Shown: positions 26,634-35,523 of the stretch, piece by piece
Layout: each line of letters begins with the position of its first letter
Position numbering within the stretch: the stretch's first letter is position 1
NCBI GenBank assembly: GCA_965227145.1
Contig: OZ245730.1
Span: 2,604,001 to 2,668,000 of the forward strand
Origin: JACKAQ01 sp965227145
Lineage (GTDB): Bacteria; Calditrichota; Calditrichia; RBG-13-44-9; J075
Length of the DNA: 64,000 nt
Direction of reading: 5' to 3'
Position numbers and translations under genes: made by a program
The notes under the pieces: generated by a model
Databases searched by the model: none
Told to the model about the DNA's origin: nothing
The model's input: the letters and a program-made list of their open reading frames with translations, nothing else

Positions 26634-28769
26634 TTACCGGATAATGACGAATTTCCGGGTGATGTTATCACCTTTCCGGTAGAGCAAATTGCTCGGATCA
26701 TCAGGATCGTAATAATCGTTGGTTACTTCGATATATGCGATATAAATACCCGAAACAACGATCTGGCGGGATGTGGTTACCAGATCCCAGAATTCATCAC
26801 CGCTACCGTTTGTGTGCTCAATTTCGCGGATCAAATCGCCGCGTTCGGTAAATATTTTGATGATACATTCAGCCGGCACATCCAGAAAAGCAATCCGTTC
26901 AGAGCCATAGCCCAAATCCGATGAAAGCGCAGCCCGAACGTTATACGGGTTCGGCACCACACGCACTGCGTCCAACGCTGTTCCGGCCGGACGCCGTAAT
27001 CGTGCGGGATCGTTGGTTTGGGTATAAAACCGGCTGCTCTGCAACGGTCCGGCAGGATTGATACCACTGGTGTTGGTTGTGCCGTCGTCGTAGGATACAA
27101 TATAATAGTAATAATCGAAACCGCGGGAGGCAGTAACATCGTCAAATTGGCCGGTTCCGGCAGGTAAATCCGCGATCATTTCATACGTCGTATCTGGCTG
27201 ACCGATAGCCCGGAAAATCCGGTAACCGGCAAATCCCGGTGATGATTCCGCATTGCCCGACCAGGTTAACTGAATCCGGTCACCGCCCGATGCAACCTCA
27301 AATAAATCCGGAGGTGGGGGAGGGAGGGTGATATCTAAACCTGAATTCCAGTTAGCAATGGCGCGGTTGAATGTCTGGAAAATCGAATCTTGTCCGGAAA
27401 ACACCCATGCATTTTTGTATTCGTCACGATCGGTTGTTGTCCCGCCATTCGGCAGATCGAACGGTCCGCTATTATTGAACCAATTCAGACCGATTTCAAC
27501 CCGTTTTTCCCAGCTAATACCTGCTGCAGCTTCCGCCATTACGATAGTTACGCTATCGCCAGCCGCCAACGTATAACCGCCGAATCCTTGCGTTTGCGAT
27601 AAACCGCCGGCACCGGGATCTTTTAAATCCGCAAAATCATCGCCAACCAAATCCGCATGACGAATGGGCGGGTGCCCGGCAGTCATAATGCCGTATTCGG
27701 TGGTCATGTTGTTGGGATTGTACTGATTGTTAAAATTCGCCTGGTTAAACGTGCCGTCAGAATCCTGATACCAGGTTGTTTTGGGCTGCAGAATATCGTC
27801 CGATTTATCCGATGCGGATACATCCGCGTGAATGGTGACGAGACCGACATATTGCGGCGCTGCCAGCCGTCCGGTTGACCGATAGTCCGGTGCGCCGATG
27901 TTATCAAACACCTGCCCGTCGGAATCGGTTGCCCGGGAATGGCGACCGTGCCAGGAAAACTGGGCACGAAACGGATCGCCAAATGCGGGGTCTTCGCCGC
28001 GGGCATCGTTCACTGTGTTTTCACCCCAGGTTGCCGATTGCGGCATGAAATTTTTGCCGTAAGCGCCCATTTCTTTGGATACCGCATATCGATACTGCCA
28101 CAGCACCCACATATCTTCGATAGATTGGGGATTAGTGGTGCCGTTTAAATCGACCACACCGTTGTTCTTGAATTTGTATTCGTAGATAAAATAATTGTCG
28201 TGGTATTGTTGGGAAAACGCGTAAATGGTTCGCGTAAACTCAATACCCATCGATGTTTGCACCCGGTTGACGATAACGCGATCAGCCTTTTGATCGGGGT
28301 CAACTTCATCAAGAATGTCATCGAATTGCAGGGTAGAGGAGATATTACCATCGACAATTACCGTCGGGTGATCAAAACGCCCGATCATCCGGAATTCAAC
28401 CGGCATTGTTTCGTTCGCTTCATCCCAATGCCGTGGTCCGGAGTGGACTACTTTGTGAGGATAAACCACGCCACCCACTAAATCGCTGTAGTTTCTTGCA
28501 CCGATCCACATGCCTTTTGCGGCTTGCATGTCCTGATCGCGATATTCCGCCGGCCAGCGCAATCCGTCCTGCTGGTCGCTGACCAACCCGCGACGGGCGG
28601 TTTCGGGCTCGCAGCCAATCGCCATGTACCAGTTGTGCAAAGATCCCACTTTGATCCATTTGGTTTCCTGAGCGCTGGCTTTTTCGGTTGTAAAAATGGT
28701 CGCGAAAAAACTCAGGATCAGCAATACCGGCAAGGTTTTTGTGAGAAAATGTTGACGATTTCGCATCAT
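26634..28769 (-). CDS. Large secreted protein with FnIII domain and atypical C-terminal sorting-like domain
   Basis: A 711-aa exported protein encoded 55 bp after the TonB receptor. A signal peptide ends near ASAQ. Residues 40-480 form a domain I cannot name, rich in Trp and Asp, with a likely aromatic carbohydrate- or protein-binding surface. An FnIII-like domain follows (PPPDLFEVASGGDRIQLTW to YYYYIVSYDD). The last 110 residues open with RVVPNPYNVRA and end in RKFVIIR. This resembles the second class of FCB C-terminal domains (NPYN rather than NYPNPFNP), so it may also be secretion cargo. It occupies the position of SusD in Bacteroidetes operons but has no SusD features. The ATG at 28769 has AGGA upstream. 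Confidence 0.7.
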   Translation of the reverse strand: MMRNRQHFLTKTLPVLLILSFFATIFTTEKASAQETKWIKVGSLHNWYMAIGCEPETARRGLVSDQQDGLRWPAEYRDQDMQAAKGMWIGARNYSDLVGGVVYPHKVVHSGPRHWDEANETMPVEFRMIGRFDHPTVIVDGNISSTLQFDDILDEVDPDQKADRVIVNRVQTSMGIEFTRTIYAFSQQYHDNYFIYEYKFKNNGVVDLNGTTNPQSIEDMWVLWQYRYAVSKEMGAYGKNFMPQSATWGENTVNDARGEDPAFGDPFRAQFSWHGRHSRATDSDGQVFDNIGAPDYRSTGRLAAPQYVGLVTIHADVSASDKSDDILQPKTTWYQDSDGTFNQANFNNQYNPNNMTTEYGIMTAGHPPIRHADLVGDDFADLKDPGAGGLSQTQGFGGYTLAAGDSVTIVMAEAAAGISWEKRVEIGLNWFNNSGPFDLPNGGTTTDRDEYKNAWVFSGQDSIFQTFNRAIANWNSGLDITLPPPPPDLFEVASGGDRIQLTWSGNAESSPGFAGYRIFRAIGQPDTTYEMIADLPAGTGQFDDVTASRGFDYYYYIVSYDDGTTNTSGINPAGPLQSSRFYTQTNDPARLRRPAGTALDAVRVVPNPYNVRAALSSDLGYGSERIAFLDVPAECIIKIFTERGDLIREIEHTNGSGDEFWDLVTTSRQIVVSGIYIAYIEVTNDYYDPDDPSNLLYRKGDNITRKFVIIR

Positions 28770-28824
28770 TCTTTTTATCCTAAAGTTAGGTTTTCCAATT
28801 GTTTGCACGTTAGCAAAGTCGATA

Positions 28825-31800
28825 TTAAAAATCGAAACTGAGTTTCACGCCAACGTAAACATCCCGGGGATTCAGGAATTGCAAATATGTCATTCCCGGG
28901 TTATCGATATAAGATTTTTTGTTGATACGCTCTTCGTTGCGTTGCGCAATTGCCGGATCATTTTCCGGATTTGCTTCTAACGGATCAAACGCGACATCGG
29001 ACGGGCGATAATCGCCGGGCTTGTCTTCGCCGTAACCGTTGGCGGGAATGTAGCCGAACTCGCCGGTAACATCTTCGGGCAATCGCAATGAACGCATATA
29101 GCTGGTAAAATCTGTTCCATCCACAAATCCGGTCGGTAGCGAACCGCTATAAGCCCAGTTTTTGAAATTAAACAGATTAAATGCATCAATAAAAAACTCA
29201 ACTTGCATGGGCTTAAAATTGAATTTGCGCGATAGTTTTAAATCAAATCCTTTATAATCCTGCCATTGCATATTGTTTTGCAACCCGGAAATAAAGGTGT
29301 TGTTTGTCCAGGTGAAATGCACACCCGAGCGCCAGACACCCAGCAGACCGAGCTGCCAGTTTTCCAACACATGAAATCCGGCAAATTCCGGCCCAAAATC
29401 GGGCGGGCTAAAAATATTAATATTGGCACGCAAAAAGGGTCTTGCAACCGGTTTGGATTGGGTGGGAGGATTGTCCCGCAGGTATTCGCGCTGGTCTGTC
29501 GGGTTTTCGAAAATCTGGCGAATGCCGAAATAACCGGATGAGGAAACATGATAAGTATAGTTAAAGAAACCTGAATACCAATCACCACCGCGTTTTTCCA
29601 ATGTAAATTCCAATCCGCGAATATCCTGATAGAAATTGCTGGTCACGAGACTGTAAGTCACTTTACCGTTTGCGTTTTGGTAGCTGGTATTACTTGGTTT
29701 ATCACTGATATCGCGGTAGTAACCTGAGACCCGCATCAGATAGCGGTCGAACAACGAGTGTTCGTAACCCAATTCGTAAGCTACGGTTTTTTGCAACGGT
29801 AAATTCGGATCGGAAATAAAGCTGACCCGGTTGCCGGTTACGCGGGTTACTTCGTAAAGGTTTTCCGCTTCCGGCATTTGACGGAAATGTCCGTAGTTGA
29901 AGAACAGTTTTGCATATTCTGTAATCGGGTGAGATACAGCCAATCGCGGACTCAGAAACACCTGTTTGTCTGTATCAACTTGTTCAAACTCGTCTTCTGT
30001 TCCCGTCGTAAAATCGCTGGAATAGAAGCTTTGATCATACGGATCGACATTAAACCATTTGCCGCCGGGACTTAAATAATCCAGCCGAAGTCCCAAATTG
30101 GCGATCAATCCTTTAAATTCCAGTTTGTCCTGCATGTAAACCGCACCCCGCAGCGGACTACGGTTGTATTCGGTAAACGGACGCCCTGTCGGTAAAACTG
30201 TGTTTACAGCGCCATAACTGACATCGTGTTTGCTGTAAACGACCTCAAAACCTGTTTTAAACAGATTGATTCTGTCCAACTGTGAAGTCAGATCAAAACG
30301 GAAGGTTGTTGTTTTAAAAATAGAGGTGTCAAATGCGTTTGCACGAACCCCCATCAACATACCATCGATACCGTTGATCAACTCTTCCTCATTACCAAAC
30401 GGTGCTTCGTCGGTGAAATAACCGGGCACAATTTCGTAAATCCGGTCATTGTTCCGCTCCCGGTTTGGACGAGTGTCATAATCAACCTGTGTATGCTCGA
30501 GTTTTACCTCGTAAAAAGTTTTCGAGCTTATCGTATTGTTCAATTTAGCTGAAAGGCTTCGCCATTCAACATCGGTAAGAGCCCAGTATGAATCATAAAA
30601 AATGCGGCTATTGGTGGTAAATCCGGCATTTGTGAGGGTGTTGGCAATGCCTTCTGCACTCCGGAAAAATCCCGGTGCGCCAACGTCGTTGCTGCTCACA
30701 GATTCAACCTGGTTGAGATAACCAGAGATGCTGAGCTTCATAGACGAAGTAATATCTGAGGTTAGCTTCAACAAATAATTATTCTGGCGATATGAATCAC
30801 GGCTGAGCGGAAGCATATACATTTCACGCTCTCCGCGATACGATGCGAAAAATCGCAAATTGCCAAGCTGGCCGTTCAGCACCGGTCCACCGACACCTGC
30901 GTCGATCACATAATCCGATTCCGTAATATCCAATTGCCGGCGGTGCTGCCACAAAAACAGCCGTTGGGCGGCTTGCGGCGTCAAATCATTGCTGGGATCG
31001 TCATCTTGCAGCGATAACGCGGCAATGGCGTTCCAGCCATCGAAAGCCGGATATTGTGACTGGAGATTTTCATCCCATCCACCATTTTCGGTACCGACAA
31101 ATGCGACCTCGGGATCAACATACGGTCGAACCCAATACGAGTTGGGATCATTAAATGAAGGACCAAAATGCTTGGCTCCCGGCGCACTATTCCGGAATGA
31201 AATAGTACCGGAGTAGCGATTCGGACTGCCCTCCTTTGTGATAACGTTAATTAAACCCGCCTGAATATTGCCATATTCGGCGTTAAATCCACCGGTCTGG
31301 ATTTGAACTTCCTCCACAGCGCTGAGGCTTACACCGGTAATCGGTTCGTTATTCCGTTCGTCACGAAGCGTAATGCCGTCCACCTGAAATGCCAACTCGT
31401 TAGAAGCGCCACCGCGGATAGACAAACCCAAAGCACCGGCCTGCAACCCGATCACTTCATTAACTGATTGAACGGGAAGCGCCTCAATTTGGGCGGATTC
31501 AATGTTCGCTGTACTTGCGGAAACGTCAGGCTGAACAACCTTGCGCTCGGCAATAACTGTAACTTCGCTGCCGGAAACCAACACCGAAACATCGAGATTA
31601 AAATTAATTTCGGTTGTCTGGTTGATGTTAACCCGTGCTTCAGTCACAACAACATCTGTGTAGCCGATCATGTTGGCGCGAACATTATATGTCCCCGGCG
31701 GGACATTCAGAATAACAAAGTAACCGTCAACATCTGCAGATGCACCTAATACCGTACCTTCAATAATGATGTTTGCACCGGGCAATGCTTCGCCGGTATT

Positions 31801-31902
31801 ACTGTCTTTTACAATACCGGTTATCTTACCCGTTGTATTTGCATGCAAACTAAATAAAGCACCAAAAAGAAGGCACAAAACCAACAGAAACGGTTTTTTC
31901 AT
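28825..31902 (-). CDS. TonB-dependent receptor with carboxypeptidase-like N-terminal domain
   Basis: A 1025-aa outer-membrane receptor and first gene of the operon. After a signal peptide (to about residue 22) comes a CarboxypepD_reg-like Ig domain (GKITGIVKDSNTGEALPGAN), then the plug (PVQSVNEVIGLQAG, LSIRGGASNELAFQVDG, VEEVQIQTGGFNAEYG) and a 22-strand-type barrel ending in VGVKLSFDF. It takes up a bulky substrate using TonB-ExbBD energy. The N-terminal extension is the one found in SusC/RagA-like receptors, but no SusD follows. Downstream genes are a secreted FnIII protein, a PorV homologue, a TIG lipoprotein and a beta-propeller protein, all within gaps of about 50 bp. AGGTGG precedes the ATG. 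The substrate is unknown. Confidence 0.92.
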   Translation of the reverse strand: MKKPFLLVLCLLFGALFSLHANTTGKITGIVKDSNTGEALPGANIIIEGTVLGASADVDGYFVILNVPPGTYNVRANMIGYTDVVVTEARVNINQTTEINFNLDVSVLVSGSEVTVIAERKVVQPDVSASTANIESAQIEALPVQSVNEVIGLQAGALGLSIRGGASNELAFQVDGITLRDERNNEPITGVSLSAVEEVQIQTGGFNAEYGNIQAGLINVITKEGSPNRYSGTISFRNSAPGAKHFGPSFNDPNSYWVRPYVDPEVAFVGTENGGWDENLQSQYPAFDGWNAIAALSLQDDDPSNDLTPQAAQRLFLWQHRRQLDITESDYVIDAGVGGPVLNGQLGNLRFFASYRGEREMYMLPLSRDSYRQNNYLLKLTSDITSSMKLSISGYLNQVESVSSNDVGAPGFFRSAEGIANTLTNAGFTTNSRIFYDSYWALTDVEWRSLSAKLNNTISSKTFYEVKLEHTQVDYDTRPNRERNNDRIYEIVPGYFTDEAPFGNEEELINGIDGMLMGVRANAFDTSIFKTTTFRFDLTSQLDRINLFKTGFEVVYSKHDVSYGAVNTVLPTGRPFTEYNRSPLRGAVYMQDKLEFKGLIANLGLRLDYLSPGGKWFNVDPYDQSFYSSDFTTGTEDEFEQVDTDKQVFLSPRLAVSHPITEYAKLFFNYGHFRQMPEAENLYEVTRVTGNRVSFISDPNLPLQKTVAYELGYEHSLFDRYLMRVSGYYRDISDKPSNTSYQNANGKVTYSLVTSNFYQDIRGLEFTLEKRGGDWYSGFFNYTYHVSSSGYFGIRQIFENPTDQREYLRDNPPTQSKPVARPFLRANINIFSPPDFGPEFAGFHVLENWQLGLLGVWRSGVHFTWTNNTFISGLQNNMQWQDYKGFDLKLSRKFNFKPMQVEFFIDAFNLFNFKNWAYSGSLPTGFVDGTDFTSYMRSLRLPEDVTGEFGYIPANGYGEDKPGDYRPSDVAFDPLEANPENDPAIAQRNEERINKKSYIDNPGMTYLQFLNPRDVYVGVKLSFDF

Positions 31903-32426
31903 GCAACCACCTATTGATAATGTGATAGATTATTGGAAATACGAAAGTTTATTTTATAAAGCATAATCAGCAAAGCAGAAAAGCAATGGGAGTAGGGGAG
32001 TGCCATGATCATTACGATCCAGTAATTTGTTGATTAACGTGTCATTGACAATGTATTAAATTTTATTTCAATTGTAAATAAGTTTATATTTTCCATCGTT
32101 TTATTCCACCTTTTTTTTGACTGAAAAGCATACAATTATACCGCAATTTCAGAGTTATTTTGGAATATCAGATCAAAATAGTGTCAGTTTGGAAAAACTA
32201 ACGCAAATCAGACCAGAACTGTGGGCAGGGTAGCAACCCGAATAATGGTATCAGATATGCACAAATAACACATACGACTGGCTAGACGAATGTAATGGAA
32301 AACATTTTATGTAAACTATAAATGTATTGGGGATAACGATGAAAAGGGGGGAATTTGGGAAAATTCAACTTTACATAATATAGATTATATTAACAATCTG
32401 CGTATGCTGCAAAATAAGGTTTTTTG
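31903..32426. other. 524-bp intergenic region without a gene
   Basis: The AT-rich stretch between the TonB receptor start and the ExbD stop has no open frame I can support and no tRNA. It must contain the promoter of the envelope operon, but I see no convincing -35/-10 or FCB-type -33/-7 pair. Confidence 0.5.
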
Positions 32427-32831
32427 TCAATCAGGCAGCGGATTTGCTATTGAGATGCGCGTTGCACCCGCTCGCTTAAGTTGATCTATAATCGCGATAT
32501 ATTTTTCATATTTAGCCGATCGTGTGGTTTGCAGTGAGATAATCAGGTTAGGATTTGACACCAATCTTTTCCGGATCTGCCGCTCGACATCATAACTCTG
32601 AACCGATTGATTGTCCAGCAATATCGACCCGGCATTGTTCAGCAAAACAACGGTAAGGTTGTCGGGATGGACCGGCGCTGCGACTGAATTCCATTCCGGT
32701 AATACAAGCCGTAATCCCCTTTCATTATATATGGTTGTGCAAACCATGAAGAAGATCAGCAATAAAAATGCGATATCCGCCATCGATGAAGATGGAATTT
32801 CTATTGAATGCTTTTGTTTGGTGACGTGCAT
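32427..32831 (-). CDS. ExbD/TolR-family proton-channel protein, without a neighbouring ExbB
   Basis: A 134-aa inner-membrane protein. A short cytoplasmic N-terminus leads to one transmembrane helix, MADIAFLLLIFFMVCTT, whose Asp is the conserved proton-carrying residue of ExbD and TolR. A periplasmic domain of about 100 residues follows. With ExbB it would energise TonB-dependent uptake. No exbB or tonB lies nearby, although a TonB receptor operon starts about 930 bp away on the same strand. The ATG at 32831 has AGGAG upstream. The frame is open to 32999 but that part has no Shine-Dalgarno. Confidence 0.85.
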   Translation of the reverse strand: MHVTKQKHSIEIPSSSMADIAFLLLIFFMVCTTIYNERGLRLVLPEWNSVAAPVHPDNLTVVLLNNAGSILLDNQSVQSYDVERQIRKRLVSNPNLIISLQTTRSAKYEKYIAIIDQLKRAGATRISIANPLPD

Positions 32832-33142
32832 GGCTTCTCCTGAAATTTTTTCACATATGTTATTCGAATATTTGTCAAACGCCATGCCAAAGTCTTTTGC
32901 CAAAATTTTTATGTTGTAACATATTGTTTTTGTTGAGCTAACACCGATTCTTCGACATAGGTTTCCGGCAATTTCGCCGTGCATTTTGCACGATTCCACG
33001 ATAAATTCTGATCTTTTTGGGGAATGAAATACAGATTTTCACTATGGTAATGCGGTAACCCGTCGATAGTTATTTACAGGCAGCACGGAGATAGCTGCAG
33101 GTAATAAAGGGATTTTGTTCACAAACCAAAGGGAATTGGGAT

Positions 33143-33352
33143 ATGAACTATTACGGTGAGCCAACCCACAATAATTTTTCTAAAGAGCAAATTGAAACGC
33201 TGAAAGATATTTTGACAACCCTCAACCAGTTGTCAGACGATCAAAAGCGTGAGTTGCATATTGGTTCGTTGGTCGTTCGGTTGTTAACGAATGACGGTCT
33301 GCTATGGTCGCAAATTGACCAGGTGCAAACCAATACGTTTAGTGTAAATTAA
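33143..33352 (+). CDS. Small hypothetical protein (69 aa)
   Basis: I do not recognise this protein. It is soluble, mixed in charge and probably all-helical; FSKEQIETLKDILTTLNQLSDDQKREL has a heptad-like pattern. An AAAGGGA lies about 10 nt before the ATG. It stands alone between the orphan exbD gene and dnaB, with a possible terminator 13 nt after its stop. The 311-bp gap upstream shows nothing else. A real gene is likely but not certain. Confidence 0.55.
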   Translation: MNYYGEPTHNNFSKEQIETLKDILTTLNQLSDDQKRELHIGSLVVRLLTNDGLLWSQIDQVQTNTFSVN

Positions 33353-33364
33353 TACCGCTCCCCT

Positions 33365-33407
33365 CCCCTGTTTTTATCGATCAGATAAATCAGGGGAACG
33401 GGTTTTT
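33365..33407. terminator. Possible terminator between the small ORF and dnaB
   Basis: CCCCTGTTTTTATC and GATAAATCAGGGG form an imperfect stem, followed by AACGGGTTTTT. The pairing is interrupted, so confidence is limited. It lies between convergent genes. Confidence 0.45.
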
Positions 33408-33427
33408 GGGTTTGGCTAAATGATCTT

Positions 33428-34858
33428 TTAAAACGAAACTTCCTGATCCATTGGCGGCATTCCGTCAATGTCCGGTGCAAAATCGGTAAATTTACCATAA
33501 TTTTTCAGGAAGGTAAGCTTTATGGTTCCGATAGGACCGTTTCGGTGTTTACCGACGATGATTTCCGATACGTTTTCAACTTCTTTGAATCGCGGATCAT
33601 CGTGATCTTTGAGATAAAATTCTTCGCGATAAACAAACATCACCAAATCCGCATCCTGTTCGATAGCGCCGGATTCCCGCAAATCCGATAGCATCGGGCG
33701 TTTATCCGGGCGTGCTTCCACTGCGCGGGAAAGCTGTGAGAGCGCCAAAATAGGAATGTTCAATTGCTTCGCCAGCGATTTCAGCGAACGCGAAATAAAG
33801 GATATTTCCTGCTGACGGTTGTCCAATCCTTTTGGTCCGTCCATTAACTGCATGTAATCCACCACCAACATTCCGATGTTTTTTTCAATTGCCATTCGCC
33901 GGGCACGCGAACTCAATTTGATGATGTCCAGTCCGGCTGTATCATCAATATAAACAGGAGCTTCGTAAAGTTTTCCGGCGTATCGCAACAGCTTGTTCCA
34001 CTCTTTATCGCTCAGTTTTCCGGTGCGCAATCGCTGCGAATCGACCATTGCTTCAAAACAAAGCATCCGCTGAACCAGTTGCATATCGCTCATTTCGAGA
34101 CTGAAAATACCGACGCCGAAACCGCCTTCCAACGCAGCGTTCCGGGCAAGATTTAACGCAAAAGCAGTTTTCCCCATCGACGGACGACCGGCGAGAATAA
34201 TCAAATCGCTTTTCTGGAACCCGGCGGTCATGTTGTCCAATTGGGCAAATCCGGATGGAACGCCGATGATGCCGGTGTGATCCATGTGGTGCAGCCGTTC
34301 GGCTTCTTCAACCGTTTCGTTAACGATGCTGCCGATATCGCGAAACGATTTCTCTTTCTGGTTTTTGAGCAAATCGAAAATATTTTGCTGGGCTTTGCTG
34401 AGCACACCTTCAACTTCCGCCTGACTGTCGTACGATTCAGTGAGAATATCCGTGCAGGCGCGAATCAATTTGCGCAGCAATGCTTTTTCTTTGACGATTT
34501 GCAGGTGATACTCGATATTCGCGGATGACGGCACCAGCGATGCCAATTCTGCCAGATAAGCAGCGCCGCCAATATCCTCCAGTGTCTCCTGTTTGTTCAG
34601 CTCTTCGGTGAGTGTAATAATATCGATCGGTTCATCTTTTTGATAGAGCGCCATCATCGCCAGAAAAATTTTCCGGTGCGTTTCGCGATACAAATCGGTT
34701 TCATCGATGCGCTCCAGCGCGATGGCGGTTGCCTCGCGATCGAGCAGCAGCGCACCCAAAATATACCGTTCGACATCGACAGCCTGTGGCGGAACACGTC
34801 CACCCGTTGCCAGCGCTTCATCGGACGGCGCTTTTTTTACTCTTCGCTTTTCTGCCAT
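33428..34858 (-). CDS. dnaB: Replicative DNA helicase DnaB
   Basis: A 476-aa hexameric helicase that unwinds DNA ahead of the replication fork. The N-terminal DnaG-binding domain starts with PPQAVDVERYILGALLLD. The RecA-like ATPase domain has Walker A GRPSMGKTAFAL, Walker B MLVVDYMQL, the QLSRAVEARPDKRPMLSDLRESGAIEQDADLV block and the C-terminal HRNGPIGTIKLTF. Length and motif order are normal and there is no intein. It is followed on the same strand by nothing and preceded by the uracil-DNA glycosylase gene 23 bp away, so it probably ends a long housekeeping operon that begins near 39536. Confidence 0.97.
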   Translation of the reverse strand: MAEKRRVKKAPSDEALATGGRVPPQAVDVERYILGALLLDREATAIALERIDETDLYRETHRKIFLAMMALYQKDEPIDIITLTEELNKQETLEDIGGAAYLAELASLVPSSANIEYHLQIVKEKALLRKLIRACTDILTESYDSQAEVEGVLSKAQQNIFDLLKNQKEKSFRDIGSIVNETVEEAERLHHMDHTGIIGVPSGFAQLDNMTAGFQKSDLIILAGRPSMGKTAFALNLARNAALEGGFGVGIFSLEMSDMQLVQRMLCFEAMVDSQRLRTGKLSDKEWNKLLRYAGKLYEAPVYIDDTAGLDIIKLSSRARRMAIEKNIGMLVVDYMQLMDGPKGLDNRQQEISFISRSLKSLAKQLNIPILALSQLSRAVEARPDKRPMLSDLRESGAIEQDADLVMFVYREEFYLKDHDDPRFKEVENVSEIIVGKHRNGPIGTIKLTFLKNYGKFTDFAPDIDGMPPMDQEVSF

Positions 34859-34881
34859 TTAATGCTTTTCCTTCCCGGAAG

Positions 34882-35523
34882 TTATTCTTTTTCTGATGAT
34901 ATTTTTGCCAAAACCGTGCTGAAATCGGAAATCGCGTCGTCCATTGCCGACATATTTCGCAAAATATACGCCGGATGATAAGTGATAAACAGCGGTATTC
35001 CCCGGAAATCATGAAATTTGCCGCGCAACTCCCGCAACGGTGCATCGGTTCGAAGCAAATTTTGTCCGGCAACGCGACCGAGCGCGATCAGCACTTTTGG
35101 CGAAATCAATTCTATTTGCCGGTGCAAATACGGGATGCAGGCGGCAACTTCCTCCGGCAACGGATCGCGATTCCCCGGCGGTCGTGATTTTAAAATATTT
35201 GCGATAAACACATCTTCCCGACGCATGTTGAAATGTGCCAAAATTTTATTCAGCAACTGCCCGGAACGTCCCACAAACGGCAAGCCCTGTTTGTCTTCTT
35301 CCGCACCCGGCGCCTCGCCGATAAACATGATATCCGCGTTTTTGTTGCCATCACCAAACACAAAATTGGTTCGCGATTGGTGCAGCGGACATTTTGTGCA
35401 ATGCTCAATTTCCTGCCGAAATTTTTCCAATTCACTGATTTTTTGTTCGATAAACCATTCCTTTCCATATAAATCCTGATTCCATTGCAAAAATGCGGCG
35501 AGTTTTTCCCGTAAATCACTCAT
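34882..35523 (-). CDS. Family 4 uracil-DNA glycosylase, with one iron-sulfur ligand replaced by Ser
   Basis: A 213-aa repair enzyme that removes uracil from DNA. The family 4 signature GEAPGAEEDKQGLPFVGRSGQLL is complete and HPAYILRN supplies the catalytic His region. Family 4 enzymes hold a 4Fe-4S cluster with four cysteines. Here CTKC gives two and VAACIPYL gives a third. The usual Cys before RPPGNR is Ser (ILKSRPPGNRDP). The cluster may be changed or the fourth ligand may come from elsewhere. ATG at 35523 has a GGGGAG upstream, and the gene overlaps the coaBC stop by 8 bp. A GTG at 35526 is an alternative. Confidence 0.88.
   Translation of the reverse strand: MSDLREKLAAFLQWNQDLYGKEWFIEQKISELEKFRQEIEHCTKCPLHQSRTNFVFGDGNKNADIMFIGEAPGAEEDKQGLPFVGRSGQLLNKILAHFNMRREDVFIANILKSRPPGNRDPLPEEVAACIPYLHRQIELISPKVLIALGRVAGQNLLRTDAPLRELRGKFHDFRGIPLFITYHPAYILRNMSAMDDAISDFSTVLAKISSEKE

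Noticed and set aside
26634..28769. Possible SusD homologue next to the TonB receptor
   Set aside because: The position fits, but it has no lipobox or TPR-like helical region. It shows FnIII and NPYN-type domains instead.
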